Shown in pieces: positions 6,577-7,639 of a stretch of DNA of 7,639 bases. Within the stretch, counting starts at the first letter, position 1, and each line of letters opens with the position of its first letter. The DNA lies in NCBI GenBank assembly GCA_036505275.1, contig DASXTS010000129.1, positions 1-7,639 on the forward strand, in the 5' to 3' direction. Source of the DNA: DASXTS01 sp036505275. Its GTDB lineage: Bacteria > Actinomycetota > Actinomycetes > Mycobacteriales > Pseudonocardiaceae. Below the pieces are notes generated by a model. That model saw nothing but the letters and a program-made list of their open reading frames with translations, was not told the origin of the DNA and did not search any database. The translations under genes and the position numbers were made by a program.

Positions 6577-7449
6577 TCAGCCCCGGGCCGACGAGCGGAG
6601 CGTCGCGGTGGCGTCCATGGTCAGGAAGCCCTCGTGGTCCTGAGCCCAGAGCCGCACCGCCCCGTCGGCCTGGGGTGCGCCATTGACCCGGAACGGGTGC
6701 AGGTCGAAGGTCGGGCGCACCGCGCGGAACCGGAACGTGGCCACCTCGACGTCCCCGGCGTTGCGCCGCACCAGGTCCAGCAGCAGGGTGGCCAGCAGCG
6801 GGCCGTGCACAATCAGGCCGGGATAGCCCTCGACCTCGGTGACGTAGCGCCGGTCGTAGTGGATACGGTGCCCGTTGAAGGTCAGCGCCGAGTAGCGGAA
6901 CAGCAGCACGTCATCGGGGACGATCTCGCGCTGCCACGGGGCGCCGGTGCGCGCGGGGATCGGTGCCGGCTCCACCTCGTCCGGGCGTCGCTCCCCGCGG
7001 TAGACGATGTCGTGGTGCTCCACCAGCGCCGGCCCGACAGCGCCGTCGGCGCTGACCTCGTGCCGGACCGTAACAAACACCAGGGGGCCGGTCCGGCCGG
7101 TCTTGCTGGACACGTTCTCGATCGTGGAGGTGCGCGTGATCGCCTCACCGACCCGCAGCGGGGCACGGAAATCGAACCGGCCGCCGGCCCACATCCGTCG
7201 GGGCAGCGCGACCGGCGGGAGGAATCCGCCGCGCTCGGCGTGCCCGTCCGGGCCGATCTCGGACTGCCGGTGGGTCGGTAGGAAGTACAACCAGTGCCAC
7301 AGCGGCGGCAGCGGGGTGCCCGCCGGGACCGGGGCGGGCGGGTGGTCCAGGGTGGCGTGGAGCGCGGCGACCGGGGTCGAGGTCACGGTGTCGTGCGCCG
7401 TCTCGGTCCGCCCGATCCAGGTCGTGAGATCGACTTGTTCTACTGCCAT
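6577..7449 (-). CDS. MaoC/HTD2-type double-hotdog acyl-CoA hydratase (mesaconyl-C4-CoA or itaconyl-CoA hydratase-like)
   Basis: A 290-residue cytoplasmic enzyme expected to add or remove water across the double bond of a CoA-bound unsaturated acid. Residues about 10-150 form an N-terminal FAS1-dehydratase-like hotdog with the WHWLYFLP motif (51-58) typical of the HTD2/mesaconyl-C4-CoA hydratase group. Residues about 165-285 form the second hotdog, with FNGHRIHYD (191-199) as the probable active-site segment followed by GYPGLIVHGPLLA. The length fits double-hotdog members. The start at 7449 is chosen because AAAGGAG lies 9 nt upstream; a longer frame from 7527 would add residues unlike the family. 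It is the first gene of the operon and is followed after 28 nt by the CoA transferase. Together with the transferase and CitE-like lyase it suggests mesaconyl- or itaconyl-CoA hydration to citramalyl-CoA. The exact substrate is inferred; the family also includes other acyl-CoA hydratases. Confidence 0.87.
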   Translation of the reverse strand: MAVEQVDLTTWIGRTETAHDTVTSTPVAALHATLDHPPAPVPAGTPLPPLWHWLYFLPTHRQSEIGPDGHAERGGFLPPVALPRRMWAGGRFDFRAPLRVGEAITRTSTIENVSSKTGRTGPLVFVTVRHEVSADGAVGPALVEHHDIVYRGERRPDEVEPAPIPARTGAPWQREIVPDDVLLFRYSALTFNGHRIHYDRRYVTEVEGYPGLIVHGPLLATLLLDLVRRNAGDVEVATFRFRAVRPTFDLHPFRVNGAPQADGAVRLWAQDHEGFLTMDATATLRSSARG

Positions 7450-7558
7450 GTCGGGCGGCTCCTTTGCTGGGTGCGTCGGTGAACAGCACTCAGCCTGAAC
7501 CGCCCAAGGCCTGAAGGACCAGCGCAAGTCTGAACAGACCCGTGTAGCAATACTTCAA
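7450..7558 (-). promoter_or_regulatory. Putative operator and promoter region ahead of the catabolic operon
   Basis: This is the only sizeable gap upstream of the five-gene run. It holds a perfect dyad, GTCTGAACAGAC, at 7528-7539 (5-bp arms, 2-bp centre). The word TGAACAG occurs at 7480-7486 and again at 7531-7537, 51 bp apart or about five helical turns. CTGAA recurs at 7495, 7511 and 7530. Such spaced repeats suit a dimeric or tetrameric regulator. No convincing -35/-10 pair was found, so a promoter here is inferred from position. The ribosome-binding site of the next gene, AAAGGAG, is at 7459-7465. Confidence 0.35.
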
Positions 7559-7639
7559 TCAGTCGGGACGATAAGTGGACCCGATCTCCACCAACAGCTT
7601 GTGGAACGCGGCCTCGGCCGGGGAGTCCACCCGGTCCTT
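7559..7639 (-). CDS. C-terminal end of a probable LysR-type transcriptional regulator (partial)
   Basis: Only the last 26 codons are in the window, ending in TGA; the rest lies beyond the right edge. The visible tail contains DSPAEAAFHKLLVEIG, which resembles the SPAA-AF-LL end of the LysR effector-binding domain. No DNA-binding domain can be seen, so the family call rests on this short tail and the context. The frame is open to the edge and closes about 110 bp before the hydratase gene on the same strand. If it is LysR-type, it would probably sense a pathway acid or CoA ester and control the operon. LysR genes are more often divergent from their targets, whereas this one is co-directional. 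It could instead be the end of an unrelated protein. Confidence 0.5.
   Translation of the reverse strand, partial: KDRVDSPAEAAFHKLLVEIGSTYRPD

Noticed and set aside
5352..6686. Plus-strand open frame of 444 codons opposite the CoA transferase
   Set aside because: Rich in Arg, Gly, His and Gln with no family motif, and it spans two real minus-strand genes; a shadow frame.
1..7639. CRISPR arrays, tRNA or rRNA genes, insertion sequences
   Set aside because: No regularly spaced repeats, no tRNA-like or rRNA sequence and no transposase motif were found on reading through the window.

Overview
The window is GC-rich with strongly GC-biased third codon positions, which produces many long shadow reading frames. 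The protein styles point to a high-GC actinobacterium, perhaps of the Pseudonocardia/Amycolatopsis kind, but the sequence alone does not fix the genus. Every credible gene lies on the minus strand, so transcription runs from high to low coordinates.

Layout in transcription order: (1) the last 26 codons of a probable LysR-type regulator at the right edge; (2) a gap of about 110 bp with a perfect short dyad and repeated TGAACAG/CTGAA words; (3) a double-hotdog MaoC/HTD2-type acyl-CoA hydratase, related to mesaconyl-C4-CoA and itaconyl-CoA hydratases; (4) a family III (CaiB/BaiF) CoA transferase; (5) a CitE-like HpcH/HpaI-fold CoA-ester lyase, starting 1 nt after gene 4 stops; (6) a fumarase/aspartase-superfamily lyase of the carboxymuconate cycloisomerase/adenylosuccinate lyase type; (7) a 690-residue fusion of a PrpF-type isomerase with a TctC/Bug solute-binding domain, overlapping gene 6 by an ATGA; (8) a 252-bp gap with two hairpins and a possible 26-codon leader ORF; (9) a second, lipoprotein-type TctC receptor, broken by two frameshifts and running off the left edge.

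Genes 3-5 form a coherent module. CoA is moved onto an unsaturated C4/C5 dicarboxylate (mesaconate or itaconate are the best candidates), the double bond is hydrated, and the product (for example citramalyl-CoA) is cleaved to acetyl-CoA plus pyruvate; methylmalyl-CoA to propionyl-CoA plus glyoxylate is an alternative. A similar trio (CoA transferase, MaoC hydratase, CitE-like lyase) under a LysR regulator degrades itaconate in Pseudomonas. What is unusual here is the addition of a fumarase-superfamily eliminase and a PrpF-family double-bond isomerase, which could release or isomerise the unsaturated acid, together with tricarboxylate-transporter receptors that could supply the starting compound. 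The substrate is inferred, not proven.

The most striking items are the PrpF-Bug fusion, which has no signal peptide although Bug domains are normally extracytoplasmic; the lyase's Asn at a position usually held by a catalytic His; and the twice-frameshifted TctC gene beside otherwise intact genes.
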